Source: Blastocatellia bacterium (GTDB lineage: Bacteria > Acidobacteriota > Blastocatellia > UBA7656). Taken from it: a DNA stretch of 64,000 bases. Every line of letters begins with the position of its first letter. Position 1 is the stretch's first letter. Shown here one piece after another: positions 17,813 to 25,388 of the stretch. The notes beneath the pieces were generated by a model that saw only the letters and a program-made list of their open reading frames with translations, was not told where the DNA came from and did not search any database. The position numbers and the translations under genes are program-made. Location: contig DATENM010000065.1 in NCBI GenBank assembly GCA_035275065.1, positions 1-64,000 of the forward strand, read 5' to 3'.

Positions 17813-19612
17813 TTACGCGGCCCGCCTGAGCCGCCTGATGCCCATCAATTGCGCCATTCGACGCGCTTCACGATCACGCTGCATCCGCTCGCGCGAGGTG
17901 TTTCCTTCAGGGTCTTTGCCGGCGCTCGCTGCCGCCACCGATTTGTTGCCTATTGAATCCGCGCTTTCGAGCGCATCAATGGTGTCATCGTAAGGCCCCG
18001 GATAGTCTTGCATTTCTGAAAACCAGCCGGGCCTTCGATTCTCGTCTTTCCACTTTTGCGGGAAGCGCATACCGCCATTAGCCACCCGAATCGACAGGCG
18101 CTCTATCCGAGCTGGTTTCTCCTCTGTATGCAGGAGCGTATGAACAACCTTGTCCACGCCGGCTCTACGCAGGTCGTCTTGAAAATCCGCACCGAGAATG
18201 TCACCGAAGGAATTCTCCTCAACGGTTAATTCAGCCGATTGGTCGGCCTTCACGATGGGGGGAATCCATTCAAGTATTTTGCTACGGGCAGCGGTCGGGC
18301 TGAGTCGCTCCCGGAACGCATCAACGACGTAGCTAATGCGCCCCTCTTGCCAGTAGAGAATCTCGGCATAACCAGAGAAATCAGACTTCTTTCTCCCTTT
18401 GCCCTTCTTGCCCTTTGAAGGATCGACGTAGCAAATATGTTTGAGCGATTTGCCTTCCAACTCGACCGGCGAATAAAAGAAAAGCTTTTCAAGATCGAAG
18501 AGCTGTGTCTCCGGATCGCGCGGATCGTTCATGTACTCCGCGCCAAACTTGATCGGGCCAAGCAGCTCGCGCAGCGCCAGAAGTCGCTTGATGCTGAATC
18601 GCGCCGGCCAGGTAGACTCCATTTCGCCGGCATCGTTGCGGCGCATCGCTGCGAACTTGATCGAAGTGAACAGCCGGTTGCCGCTGGCGTCGGTCTTCCG
18701 CTGTGCCCTTGCAATTGAGCAATCGAAATTGATATTGGTGCCGATGACGCGCAGGACGCCGCGCTTTGGATCGAGAGCCGGCATCACCGCGCTCATCAAC
18801 CAATTCCAGCTCTTGTCCCGCTGCTCTTTGGTTACAACATTCTCGTCATTATCAAGGTCATCGCCGTTGAAAACGGTTGGCCGCTGGCGACCGAAGCGGC
18901 GACCGCGCATCTTCCCGCCACGGCCCACAGCGTCCAGGCGTACCCGGTTCGTCGTGATGATCCGCCCTTCACGCCAGGTGACTCGCCCGTCTTTGCGCTG
19001 GATCAACTCGGCTTCTCGCCAGATGCCGCCACGCTCAGGCTTCAGGTTTCCGAAGTCAGCCTTGATTTTCTCGTTGCTCTCAAGCTCTTCTTTTATGTCC
19101 TCTAACTGGCTACTCGCCTGCTCATAGGTATCACTGCCGAGGATGATGTATGGGTCGAGGCCATGACAGATGCGCCGCAGGTTATCGCAGAGATTGACGA
19201 TGACGGACTTGCCAAACCCACGCGGGATCATCACCGCGAGCAACCGCAACTCCGGGTCGCCTTCGTGAACTTCGATGCCGAACTCTTCTACCCAGCGATT
19301 CAAATCCTCCGTGTCGTAATCCCCGGTGATCAGCTTATCGAGTGCCTCATGAAACTCCGCTGAAGGCTCCTCAAAATAGTGCGAAAGATAAGTGCGCCCA
19401 AATTCAAGGGCTGAGTTGGTCGTCCGCGCAAGACGTTGCTCGCGCGTGCCATCAGCGTCAGTAAAGGCGGCGCGGCCCGCAGCAATCTCTTCCGAAGCGA
19501 TCTGCGCGGCTGCGCGTAACTGCTGCACTGCTTCGGTGGCCTCCTGAGCAAGCTGGCGAAACTCTTTCTTGCTCAGGCGCTTCTTCGGTATTTTGATTCG
19601 CGTCTTAGCCAT
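17813..19612 (-). CDS. Terminase large subunit (Mu gp28-like)
   Basis: The 599-residue product starts at the ATG at 19612, which overlaps the stop of the preceding gene by eight bases. Residues 130-136 (PRGFGKS) are a Walker A variant and FNGDDLDND near 248-256 is the Walker B region. The C-terminal half has the RNase-H-like nuclease acids: YVDPSKG near 400, a Glu in LTVEENSFGD and an Asp in YDDTIDALESAD near 555. The N-terminus (residues 10-45) is a basic helix. The enzyme packages DNA into the prohead and cuts the concatemer or, in transposable phages, cuts flanking host DNA. The N-terminal extension before the ATPase is about 125 residues long. Confidence 0.88.
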   Translation of the reverse strand: MAKTRIKIPKKRLSKKEFRQLAQEATEAVQQLRAAAQIASEEIAAGRAAFTDADGTREQRLARTTNSALEFGRTYLSHYFEEPSAEFHEALDKLITGDYDTEDLNRWVEEFGIEVHEGDPELRLLAVMIPRGFGKSVIVNLCDNLRRICHGLDPYIILGSDTYEQASSQLEDIKEELESNEKIKADFGNLKPERGGIWREAELIQRKDGRVTWREGRIITTNRVRLDAVGRGGKMRGRRFGRQRPTVFNGDDLDNDENVVTKEQRDKSWNWLMSAVMPALDPKRGVLRVIGTNINFDCSIARAQRKTDASGNRLFTSIKFAAMRRNDAGEMESTWPARFSIKRLLALRELLGPIKFGAEYMNDPRDPETQLFDLEKLFFYSPVELEGKSLKHICYVDPSKGKKGKGRKKSDFSGYAEILYWQEGRISYVVDAFRERLSPTAARSKILEWIPPIVKADQSAELTVEENSFGDILGADFQDDLRRAGVDKVVHTLLHTEEKPARIERLSIRVANGGMRFPQKWKDENRRPGWFSEMQDYPGPYDDTIDALESADSIGNKSVAAASAGKDPEGNTSRERMQRDREARRMAQLMGIRRLRRAA

Positions 19613-20258
19613 TTACTTCAATGAAAGCTTCGAGATCGTTCAACAGCTCTTCGCTGCGTTCCGTCAATGCATCCGCCACTCTCGGCTCTTTGCCTATCAT
19701 CCATTGAAGGATGAATCGCCAAGTCGTTGAGGCGATGCCGAACTTGTCTTTAGCCAACTCCTGTTGCTCCCGCTGTAACTCAAGCCGACGCTCTTCAAGC
19801 CTGATCTTCTCTGCATCGAGATCGAGCTTGCGGTCGCGCTGTTCGACCAGTGCATGTCGCGCCGCCTCACGCGAGACATTCACCGCATCAATGGTCTCGA
19901 ATTCCTGATCGAACTTCGCCACCGCGCGCTCGGTCAGCTGCTTGCGCAGGAAGCGGGCGATCATCCCTGTCGGGTTCTTCGCCGCCGCCTTGATCAGCGT
20001 TTCGCCCTCGGCCTCGATCAGCGCCAAAACGCTGGCGCGTGATTCTTCGCGGGCTTGGCGCTGGCGGTAGCGCGAAAGGTCTTGTGGCGTCACATCCTTC
20101 AAGTCTTCAAACAGCCCTGACGATTTGCAGCTTATGCAAATCTCTTCGTAAGTTCGGCGTGGGTCGGCGAGCAGGGATTCGAGCAGGTCTCGCGCTTCCT
20201 GGTGTTCAGGAAGCTGCAACTTATCATAAAACCCGCGCTCTGAGCCTCGATGGTCCAT
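19605..20258 (-). CDS. DUF3486-like (Mu gp27) probable small terminase
   Basis: This 217-residue protein starts at the ATG at 20258, whose TGATG overlaps the upstream stop. It has the outline of DUF3486/Mu gp27: an N-terminal HTH-like region (RTYEEICISCKSSGLFEDLKDVTPQDLSRYRQRQ), then long Arg/Glu-rich coiled coils (EKIRLEERRLELQREQQELA) near residues 150-175. Small terminase subunits bind the pac site. It overlaps terminase large by eight bases, which supports the pairing. Family-level assignment is by eye. Confidence 0.65.
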   Translation of the reverse strand: MDHRGSERGFYDKLQLPEHQEARDLLESLLADPRRTYEEICISCKSSGLFEDLKDVTPQDLSRYRQRQAREESRASVLALIEAEGETLIKAAAKNPTGMIARFLRKQLTERAVAKFDQEFETIDAVNVSREAARHALVEQRDRKLDLDAEKIRLEERRLELQREQQELAKDKFGIASTTWRFILQWMIGKEPRVADALTERSEELLNDLEAFIEVNG

Positions 20259-20626
20259 CAGGCTTTTGCCACTCCCACAACGGAGTCGTCGTTGCCTTCC
20301 ATAAAGCGGCGACCCCGCTGGCGGATGCGCAGCATGATCTTTTCCGCCTCAAACGAGTCGAAGCTCATACGCTTGCAAGTCGCGAGATAGCGGGCCTGCT
20401 GCACATCATTCAGTGCGGCCTCTGCGTCGGCGGGGAAGATTCTCAGCAGTTCTTCGCCAGCCAGGTATTCGACCTGGCTAAAGAAATCCTCCCAGGAGGT
20501 CGAGCTGTTGAGGCTGTCCATGATCGCGCGAACCCGCTTGGCCCTGAGCGCCGAGCCGGCTTCATTCAGCACGACCAACATGCAGCGCCGCGTCTCTTCG
20601 GTTTGGATTTGGTCCAGACTTTTCAC
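20258..20626 (-). CDS. Phage protein of the Mu gp26 position, unknown function
   Basis: This 122-residue protein starts at a GTG at 20626 that overlaps the upstream stop as GTGA. It lies just before the gp27-like gene, the place of Mu gp26, but I see no convincing similarity. The protein is helical and charged, with RYLATCKRMSFDSFEAEKI and a single Trp. It may help packaging, but only the position suggests this. Confidence 0.5.
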   Translation of the reverse strand: MKSLDQIQTEETRRCMLVVLNEAGSALRAKRVRAIMDSLNSSTSWEDFFSQVEYLAGEELLRIFPADAEAALNDVQQARYLATCKRMSFDSFEAEKIMLRIRQRGRRFMEGNDDSVVGVAKA

Positions 20627-20958
20627 TTCCTCTCCTGGTCAACGGGGTTCGGTGATTTTGTTTCGAGGGCCAGCACACGGGCTTCGATCACTCTGTGCTG
20701 AGTTATTACTGCCCGCAGCATAATTTTCAGTTCCTCGGTTGCCTCGCTCGACTGCTTAAAAACATCCGTTAGCCGCCCGATTGATGTCGCCTCGGCCTGT
20801 CTGACTTCGGCCTCTTTGATCCTGACCTCCAGCTCTGCCAGCCGCACCTTGTTATCGTCCAGCCTGACAGCCTTCCAGTGCGGAAGAATGAACCGAACGA
20901 TAATCACGAAAACAGCAAGCGTCGCCGCGTAAGGTGTCAGGTCTTTCAGCGCCTCCAT
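20623..20958 (-). CDS. Small membrane-anchored coiled-coil protein (lysis or Rz-like)
   Basis: This 111-residue protein starts at the ATG at 20958, after CAGGAGTAGGCG. Residues 9-27 (YAATLAVFVIIVRFILPHW) are a membrane segment; the rest is a long coiled coil rich in Glu/Lys/Arg (VRLAELEVRIKEAEVRQAEAT). That layout fits a spanin, Mu gp25-like or DUF2730-like protein. The preceding gene encodes a lipoprotein-like protein, so the two may act together in lysis. I see no endolysin next to them. Confidence 0.5.
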   Translation of the reverse strand: MEALKDLTPYAATLAVFVIIVRFILPHWKAVRLDDNKVRLAELEVRIKEAEVRQAEATSIGRLTDVFKQSSEATEELKIMLRAVITQHRVIEARVLALETKSPNPVDQERK

Positions 20959-20961
20959 CGC

Positions 20962-21414
20962 CTACTCCTGGTTGAGCGCGTCGGCGATCTCTTGAGCGGC
21001 CAGGTTCGCAGCCACGAAGGCCATTTGCACGCGACCCTTTACTTTCGGATTTTTGATGTGCAGCACGCCCTGTTCATTAAGCACGGCCAGCGCGGCGGTG
21101 ACATCCGCCAGAGCTTTCGAGAGGTCAACCTTTGCCGTAGCATCGAAGGTCTTATAGCTCGCGGCCCGTTGATTGAATTGCGAGAGGGCAAGCTTCACCC
21201 CATTCAATCCCTCGGCGATCTTTGCTTCTTCGCCGGTGTCAAAAAGTCCTTCGTCTCTGAATGCGGGAAGAAGCTGAATCACCGCTCCCGTAGCTCTCTC
21301 GATGCGGGCGCTGGCATTCTTGACTTTCTGAACTTGATTCGCGTCACAGGCGCTGGAGACCAGCGCGGCGCAGAGTAGAGAGGCGGCGATTGCCGCTACA
21401 GAACGTTTGATCAT
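20962..21414 (-). CDS. Lipoprotein-like exported phage protein, possible lysis role
   Basis: The ATG at 21414 has a strong ribosome site (GGAGGCAAGCAAA) and gives 150 residues; earlier in-frame starts lack one. Residues 1-23 are a signal peptide with a lipobox-like end (LVSSAC). The rest is Ala/Val/Lys-rich and helical (EEAKIAEGLNGVKLALSQ). The mature protein would be an exported or outer-membrane lipoprotein. It is the first gene after a terminator and is followed by a membrane-anchored coiled-coil gene, a spanin-pair-like layout, though both proteins are larger than usual spanins. Confidence 0.5.
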   Translation of the reverse strand: MIKRSVAAIAASLLCAALVSSACDANQVQKVKNASARIERATGAVIQLLPAFRDEGLFDTGEEAKIAEGLNGVKLALSQFNQRAASYKTFDATAKVDLSKALADVTAALAVLNEQGVLHIKNPKVKGRVQMAFVAANLAAQEIADALNQE

Positions 21415-21440
21415 TTTGCTTGCCTCCAACCTTGCCAAAA

Positions 21441-21478
21441 TAAGAAAAGCCCGCCAGTCCTTTCGGACTAACGGGCTT
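21441..21478 (-). terminator. Intrinsic terminator between early/middle and late genes
   Basis: Arms AAGCCCG/CGGGCTT (21447-21453 with 21472-21478) enclose an inner 5-bp stem AGTCC/GGACT with loop TTTC. On the minus strand the hairpin is followed by TTTTCTTATTTT. It follows the Com-like gene, and the lipoprotein-like start codon comes only about 25 bases later. Confidence 0.78.
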
Positions 21479-21507
21479 CCCTGAGCCTCTAAATTCGATT
21501 CAGGCGC

Positions 21508-21711
21508 TCACTGGCGCTCTATGTCTGAAGCAATATACCCCTCTTCATGACCAGATGCAATGGGAATTTTAATCACGACTATTTTTTTACAGCGGCTGCA
21601 CGGTAGCTCTACCGCGCCGGATGTCTCGCAGGTGGCTGCGAGAAGCCGCTTGCGGCAGATCGGGCAACGCAGCTCTCTGTCGAATTGACTTCGTTCGTCT
21701 ATGCTAGACAT
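21508..21711 (-). CDS. com: Com-like zinc-finger protein
   Basis: This 67-residue protein has Cys16-x2-Cys19 and Cys38-x2-Cys41 in a layout (LRCPICRKRLL ... VELPCSRCKKIVVIKIP) that matches Mu Com, the small zinc protein that binds mom mRNA and allows translation of the DNA modification gene. The start ATG at 21711 overlaps the stop of the preceding gene. An intrinsic terminator follows. In Mu, com lies next to mom at the far end of the phage; here it ends the early/middle operon, and no Mom-like gene is visible in the window. The partner may lie beyond the left edge, or Com may control another transcript. Confidence 0.7.
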   Translation of the reverse strand: MSSIDERSQFDRELRCPICRKRLLAATCETSGAVELPCSRCKKIVVIKIPIASGHEEGYIASDIERQ

Positions 21712-21898
21712 CTTTTCGCCCCATTCTAGCCAGCACTTTCTTTATCTCTTCCCTCGCAGTGTTGACCGCTTGAGCATTTAGTTCTTCGCGAGTGCGAACG
21801 CCTTTTTTTACCAGCCATTTTTCTACGACTTCGCGGGGCGGCTTTATACCACCACGGCCTGCGATCTGGTTAAGCAACTCATCGACAAAATCAGCCAT
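21704..21898 (-). CDS. Small unknown phage protein before the Com-like gene
   Basis: The ATG at 21898 (MADFVDELLNQIAGRGGI) follows AGAGGTATAGAAACA and gives 64 residues; a longer TTG start is less likely. The protein is helical and basic at its end (REEIKKVLARMGRKDV) with PPREVVEKWLVKKGV in the middle. It overlaps the Com-like gene by eight bases. I do not recognise it. Confidence 0.55.
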   Translation of the reverse strand: MADFVDELLNQIAGRGGIKPPREVVEKWLVKKGVRTREELNAQAVNTAREEIKKVLARMGRKDV

Positions 21899-21915
21899 TG
21901 TTTCTATACCTCTGA

Positions 21916-22938
21916 TCAAACTCTACTGAATTCTAACACCTGCGGAAACTGATTCCATTCAACGCCATCAAGTAGCCGACCTGCCTTCTTCTTGCCGACA
22001 CGCATCCACGTCATGTCGGTCTCGCCGATCATCGGGTCTCGCCTGTTGCGTTCGTCTAGCTGATCATCAGGCAACCATTCACCCCATTGCTTGAAGAAAA
22101 AGGCAACTCCGGCAGTCTCGCATTGATCGCGCAGCGAGCGCACCCAAGTAGGATGCATCGGTCGCGCATTCGGGCCACTTTCGCCGCCAACGATCACCCA
22201 CTTAATTGATGTGTTGATACCGGGCGTCCAGAAGTCGTGGTCATGATGTGCGCCTTCGGAATTGGCGGTCGGTTCTTCGCAGTAGTAACCACAGGGATGC
22301 GCTTGCCCTAAATCAATCCGCCTTAGCAGCGGCTCGCACGAAAGAAAACGTATGGCAGCCGGTGTCTTCAGAAGATAAGGTATGCGTTCGTTTGCGGTCT
22401 TCTGATCTTCGACGGAAACACCAATCCATACATTTGGCAGCGGCCATTTGTCGCACATATCGGCTTGAAGATGACAGGCTGCAACATAGTCCAGGCCGTG
22501 ATTCTCACAGAGTTCACGCGGATCATATTCAGAACTTGAGCTTGCCCACTGAAACCATTCAAGCATTCGCTGTGGCCGCTTCGTCAGTACCTGATAAATG
22601 TGATGCGGGGTTGCCATCATCACCGCAAAGATAGCTGCTATCTCTTCGTTGCTGACTTCATCATGGAACAGGTCGCTCATTGAGTTGACGAAGATTCTAC
22701 GCGGCCTTTGCCACCTCAAAGGGTCTTCAAGATGCTGAGGAATGAATCGCAATTTGCCAGTCCATCGCGGGCCGCTCGGCGTCATCTTCGCCAAACCATC
22801 GTGGGGCTGGCCGATGCCGCTAAATCTCGCAGCAACGCGCTCGGCGTAACAATTGCGGCAGCCCTCACTCACACGCGAGCAGCCACGAACTGGATTCCAC
22901 GTTGCATCAGTCCATTCGATTCCAGATTTATCACCCAT
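21916..22938 (-). CDS. Phage Gp37/Gp68 family (DUF5131-like) protein
   Basis: The start ATG at 22938 has an AAAGGGG ribosome site and gives 340 residues (MGDKSGIEWTDATWNPVRG); upstream in-frame starts would lie inside the previous gene. The family signature is plain: SGIEWTDATWNPVRGCS, then Cys20, Cys27 and Cys30 in GCSRVSEGCRNCYAERV, then FVNSMSDLFHDEV, YQVLTKRPQRM, WIGVSVEDQKTANERIPYL, KWVIVGGESGPNARPM. The three-Cys motif resembles an iron-sulfur cluster of radical-SAM-like enzymes, but the reaction is unknown to me. The family is common in phages and mobile elements and may take part in nucleic-acid modification. Here it lies near the end of the early/middle operon, two genes before the Com-like gene. 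Confidence 0.85.
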   Translation of the reverse strand: MGDKSGIEWTDATWNPVRGCSRVSEGCRNCYAERVAARFSGIGQPHDGLAKMTPSGPRWTGKLRFIPQHLEDPLRWQRPRRIFVNSMSDLFHDEVSNEEIAAIFAVMMATPHHIYQVLTKRPQRMLEWFQWASSSSEYDPRELCENHGLDYVAACHLQADMCDKWPLPNVWIGVSVEDQKTANERIPYLLKTPAAIRFLSCEPLLRRIDLGQAHPCGYYCEEPTANSEGAHHDHDFWTPGINTSIKWVIVGGESGPNARPMHPTWVRSLRDQCETAGVAFFFKQWGEWLPDDQLDERNRRDPMIGETDMTWMRVGKKKAGRLLDGVEWNQFPQVLEFSRV

Positions 22939-22942
22939 ACAG

Positions 22943-23254
22943 TTACCCCTTTCGCAACTTGATGCCCGCGCGGCGGCAGCATTGTTCAAATTCTTCCAGT
23001 AGCTGGAGGCGCTTTTTCTTATCCGTTTCGGTTTTTAAGAGGTGATTGATCTCCTCCATCCTTTTCGAGTTTTCCAACTTACGATAAGCGCGTAAATACC
23101 CCTCAAAGACGCCCAAATCCTTGAGAATTATTTCAATAGAAAATAGAGAGCATTTTTCGATATAGAGGGCCAGCGCCTCTTTCGAGAATTTGAGCAAAGC
23201 GGGATGCCTCAGCTTTATATCCCGCTCAAGCCAGGCCAGTAGATCATCCGACAT
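22943..23254 (-). CDS. Small helical phage protein, unknown function
   Basis: The ATG at 23254 has a full ribosome site (AAGGAGG) and gives 103 residues (MSDDLLAWLERDIKLRHPAL). The protein is almost wholly helical, with Lys/Glu-rich stretches (LLKTETDKKKRLQLLEEFEQ) and two Cys near the end (QCCRRAGIK). It overlaps the upstream gene by eleven bases and ends four bases before the next start. No family recognised. Confidence 0.6.
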   Translation of the reverse strand: MSDDLLAWLERDIKLRHPALLKFSKEALALYIEKCSLFSIEIILKDLGVFEGYLRAYRKLENSKRMEEINHLLKTETDKKKRLQLLEEFEQCCRRAGIKLRKG

Positions 23255-23483
23255 CAGTAGCAACCTCCTTGCTCACGTTCAATCGCTCTACGCTTTGAAT
23301 CGGGATCAGATTCTGATGGCAGTAGCCGATCACCTCATCAAGCTCCGATCTCCAGCCGAGTGCTTTCCCTGTTGAGACTTGCTCAACAATAAAATGCGCG
23401 AACAGGTCAGTCTCGATGATCCGCACCGGGCCGATCAGCTCGCCGAGCGGTCGCTGTGGTTTGAGTCTTAGGAGCTTCTTCAT
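23244..23483 (-). CDS. Small unknown early phage protein
   Basis: The ATG at 23483 lies one base after the stop of the upstream gene and gives 79 residues (MKKLLRLKPQRPLGELIGP). It is beta-rich in the middle (VRIIETDLFAHFIVEQV) and contains GWRSELDEVIGYCHQNLIP. No recognisable domain. It belongs to the tight minus-strand early operon and overlaps the next gene. Confidence 0.55.
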   Translation of the reverse strand: MKKLLRLKPQRPLGELIGPVRIIETDLFAHFIVEQVSTGKALGWRSELDEVIGYCHQNLIPIQSVERLNVSKEVATDVG

Positions 23484-23484
23484 A

Positions 23485-23682
23485 TCATTCGCCCAACTCG
23501 AACTCGAATAGCCATTCATCATGCCGTTGCCCATCGGCCCACCAGATCACTTCATAGCTGGGCACCGCATTGACCTTTTGACATCTAGCAATGATGCGAC
23601 CCGGAAGCTTCAGGGCCACAATCCTTACTTCCTGCTCCAAGCGAAATCGAAAGCGAGCGGTGTAAGCGTCGGCATCGCTCAT
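23485..23682 (-). CDS. Small beta-barrel-like phage protein
   Basis: This 65-residue protein (MSDADAYTARFRFRLEQEVR) ends in WWADGQRHDEWLFEFELGE. Alternating basic/hydrophobic strands (EVRIVALKLPGRIIARCQK) suggest a small SH3-like barrel, as in many short phage proteins, but that is only an impression. The ATGA at 23682 overlaps the upstream stop by four bases. Confidence 0.55.
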   Translation of the reverse strand: MSDADAYTARFRFRLEQEVRIVALKLPGRIIARCQKVNAVPSYEVIWWADGQRHDEWLFEFELGE

Positions 23683-23963
23683 CTCTGAGCCTCGTAAAAA
23701 ACTAAATCGTCTTTGCTCAACTCGAATTCGTGAGCCATCATCAGCGGTTCTTTGATCACATCACCCGCAGGCGTTGCGTATGTGTAAGTGAAGCCTTTAG
23801 GTAGGCTAATAATCTGAGCCACCTTGACCAGATTAGTGGCTTCAAATTGGTGCGAGTCGGCGATGAGCAAGACGCCAACTCTTACTTCCGTGGAGCTGGT
23901 GACGCGCCGGCCCTTGCGCCATTTGCCGGTTGGCCGGCCCGCTTTGCACGTCCTCAATTTCAT
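23679..23963 (-). CDS. Small unknown early phage protein
   Basis: This 94-residue protein starts at the ATG at 23963, overlapping the stop of the upstream gene as ATGA. The first 25 residues are basic (MKLRTCKAGRPTGKWRKGRR), followed by beta-rich segments (VRVGVLLIADSHQFEATNLV). The basic tail may bind nucleic acid. Not recognised. Confidence 0.55.
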   Translation of the reverse strand: MKLRTCKAGRPTGKWRKGRRVTSSTEVRVGVLLIADSHQFEATNLVKVAQIISLPKGFTYTYATPAGDVIKEPLMMAHEFELSKDDLVFYEAQR

Positions 23964-24172
23964 TGGTGAGCGAACTCCAACAAAGCGTCACAAATCTTGT
24001 CGTTTGATTGCTCTAGGCATCTGGTGCATAAGGTCACGGTTGGCGCATACTCATAATCGCCCCAAGTCAAAATCCACACCACATAATCGGAAACCGCTTC
24101 TTGCTTCGGAGGCTTGTTACAGTCATCGCACTTTCCAGACTGCATTGCCCAAGACTTCTCAATCTTTATCAT
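23960..24172 (-). CDS. Small zinc-ribbon-like phage protein
   Basis: This 70-residue protein has CDDC near residues 15-18 and CTRC near 49-52, the layout of a single zinc ribbon. The start ATG at 24172 follows GGGAGTCAA. Between the Cys pairs are aromatic strands (YVVWILTWGDYEYAP). A C-terminal helix follows. Many early proteins of this phage carry such Cys pairs. Its target is unknown. Confidence 0.58.
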   Translation of the reverse strand: MIKIEKSWAMQSGKCDDCNKPPKQEAVSDYVVWILTWGDYEYAPTVTLCTRCLEQSNDKICDALLEFAHQ

Positions 24173-24308
24173 TTGACTCCCTTCCCTGCCTGCCGATCAT
24201 TTGAGAGAAAACCCAGGGCGCTGCCTTGCCTAGCCCGATCCCGCTTGATTCAGAGCAATCCCAAACGAAGGCCCACCATTGTCGCCAAATCCACTCGAAG
24301 GCTTTCAT
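24159..24308 (-). CDS. Short Trp-rich ORF coupled to the GemA-like gene
   Basis: An ATG at 24308 overlaps the GemA-like stop as ATGA, and the frame runs 49 codons to TGA at 24159, overlapping the next start by 14 bases. It begins MKAFEWIWRQWWAFVW, with six Trp in all, and could be a small membrane-associated peptide. It fills what is otherwise the only sizeable gap in the early operon. There is no independent support beyond coupling and the filled gap. Confidence 0.42.
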   Translation of the reverse strand: MKAFEWIWRQWWAFVWDCSESSGIGLGKAAPWVFSQMIGRQGRESNDKD

Positions 24309-24925
24309 TTGGCCTCCAAGCCAATCCGACGCTTCAATGCGGGAATCTCAGCGCGGATCATCCACGCCGGCACTTTGAAGTCTTTGCCCTTGCGCAGCTT
24401 GATGTCGCCAGAAGCGGCGATGTTCAACAAAATCCTGATGGCGCTGCCGGCCTGACGCACTGTGAGCATCCTCTGGTTGGTGCGTCGAAAATTCCGCTTC
24501 AGGAAAGCCTCCCGTCCGGCATCAGTCCAACCCAGATAACTGAAGACACGGCCAATCGCCCAGGCTTGTTCATTCGAGCAGAGGTGTACCACTTCGCCTG
24601 GCGCGGCTTGGGCCGCAGCTTGGGTCGCCGGCACCTGAACGGCAAACGCCGTCAGGTTCAAGCCGGCGATCTGTGGCTGGGCGATCTCGCGCTGCATCGC
24701 CTCGATAAGCTTCTTTAGTTGAGGAATGGTCAACTCCCGCAGAGAAGCAATCGGCGGCAGCCGCAACTCCGCGCTGGCGAAATCGTGCAGCGCGTCACGG
24801 GCTTCCTGTGATCCGTGGTGCAGATCGGGCCGCATCTGCTTCCAGTCGAGGCTGATCTTCGCGTACATCTTGCGGCGGCGTTCTTTCATGGCTGCTGCGG
24901 AGGATGGGTTAGGTTGAGCGGACAT
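24305..24925 (-). CDS. GemA-like (Mu gp16, DUF1018) regulatory protein
   Basis: The ATG at 24925 follows GAGGTGATT and gives 206 residues. The C-terminal half fits the GemA/gp16 family: EQAWAIGRVFSYLGWTDAGREAFLKRNFRRTNQRMLTVRQA is the usual GW-containing stretch, followed by a basic region. The N-terminus contains RKMYAKISLDWKQMRPDLH, like the start of DUF1018 (which has a YAkIHIAkkqLgL segment). In Mu, GemA affects host gene expression through DNA supercoiling. Here it lies in the middle of the early operon. The family match is by eye and moderate. Confidence 0.6.
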   Translation of the reverse strand: MSAQPNPSSAAAMKERRRKMYAKISLDWKQMRPDLHHGSQEARDALHDFASAELRLPPIASLRELTIPQLKKLIEAMQREIAQPQIAGLNLTAFAVQVPATQAAAQAAPGEVVHLCSNEQAWAIGRVFSYLGWTDAGREAFLKRNFRRTNQRMLTVRQAGSAIRILLNIAASGDIKLRKGKDFKVPAWMIRAEIPALKRRIGLEAK

Positions 24926-24944
24926 AATCACCTCATTTATCGGC

Positions 24945-25136
24945 TTAGGGCTGCTGTGAGCGAGGACGATTCAGTGAGGCGGTAGAGAGCAAAGTAGTCA
25001 GCCGTGGCGACCAGATGCCCCCCCCATTATTTTTCGAACAAGGCGCGCGGAGGTCATTTAGATCACGTATGATCGCGCCGCAACTAGAGCAGCAGATCAT
25101 AGGCGATGCGAATAAGGTCAATTGCTGGGAAACCAT
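24945..25136 (-). CDS. Small Cys-rich phage protein
   Basis: This 63-residue protein starts at the ATG at 25136, two bases after the upstream stop, with GTGGAGTAGGT as its ribosome site. It has CCSSCG near residues 15-20 and a later Cys, then a low-complexity Ser/Leu/Arg tail. A partial zinc finger is possible. Spacing supports a real gene; function unknown. Confidence 0.48.
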   Translation of the reverse strand: MVSQQLTLFASPMICCSSCGAIIRDLNDLRAPCSKNNGGGIWSPRLTTLLSTASLNRPRSQQP

Positions 25137-25138
25137 AC

Positions 25139-25381
25139 CTACTCCACTTCGGTCAGGCTCAATAACGGCCCGTAAGAGTTCGCGCGTTTACGTTGGCGCT
25201 TCCTTGCTTTGCTCTGGATGATGCGCTGAATGATCTTGAGGTATTGGCCTCCAGAAACCGGCCCGTGACCTCTTCCGCTATGCTCAAGCCAAAAGCGCAT
25301 TACCGTCTGATAGGCACTCATTTCATCAGCGACCTCGCGCTCAAGCTTCTTGCCACATGCACAAAATTTGCGGACGAGCAT
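25139..25381 (-). CDS. Small basic phage protein, unknown function
   Basis: The ATG at 25381 follows GAGGTGCTT and gives 80 residues. It has CACG near the N-terminus, a Tyr/Trp-containing helix (MSAYQTVMRFWLEHSGRGHG) and a very basic C-terminal helix (IIQSKARKRQRKRANSYG) that may bind nucleic acid. No family recognised. Confidence 0.52.
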   Translation of the reverse strand: MLVRKFCACGKKLEREVADEMSAYQTVMRFWLEHSGRGHGPVSGGQYLKIIQRIIQSKARKRQRKRANSYGPLLSLTEVE

Positions 25382-25388
25382 AAGCACC

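Noticed and set aside
20258..21414. An endolysin among the lysis-like genes
   Set aside because: No lysozyme, amidase or peptidase motif was seen in 20258-21414; the lytic enzyme may be elsewhere.
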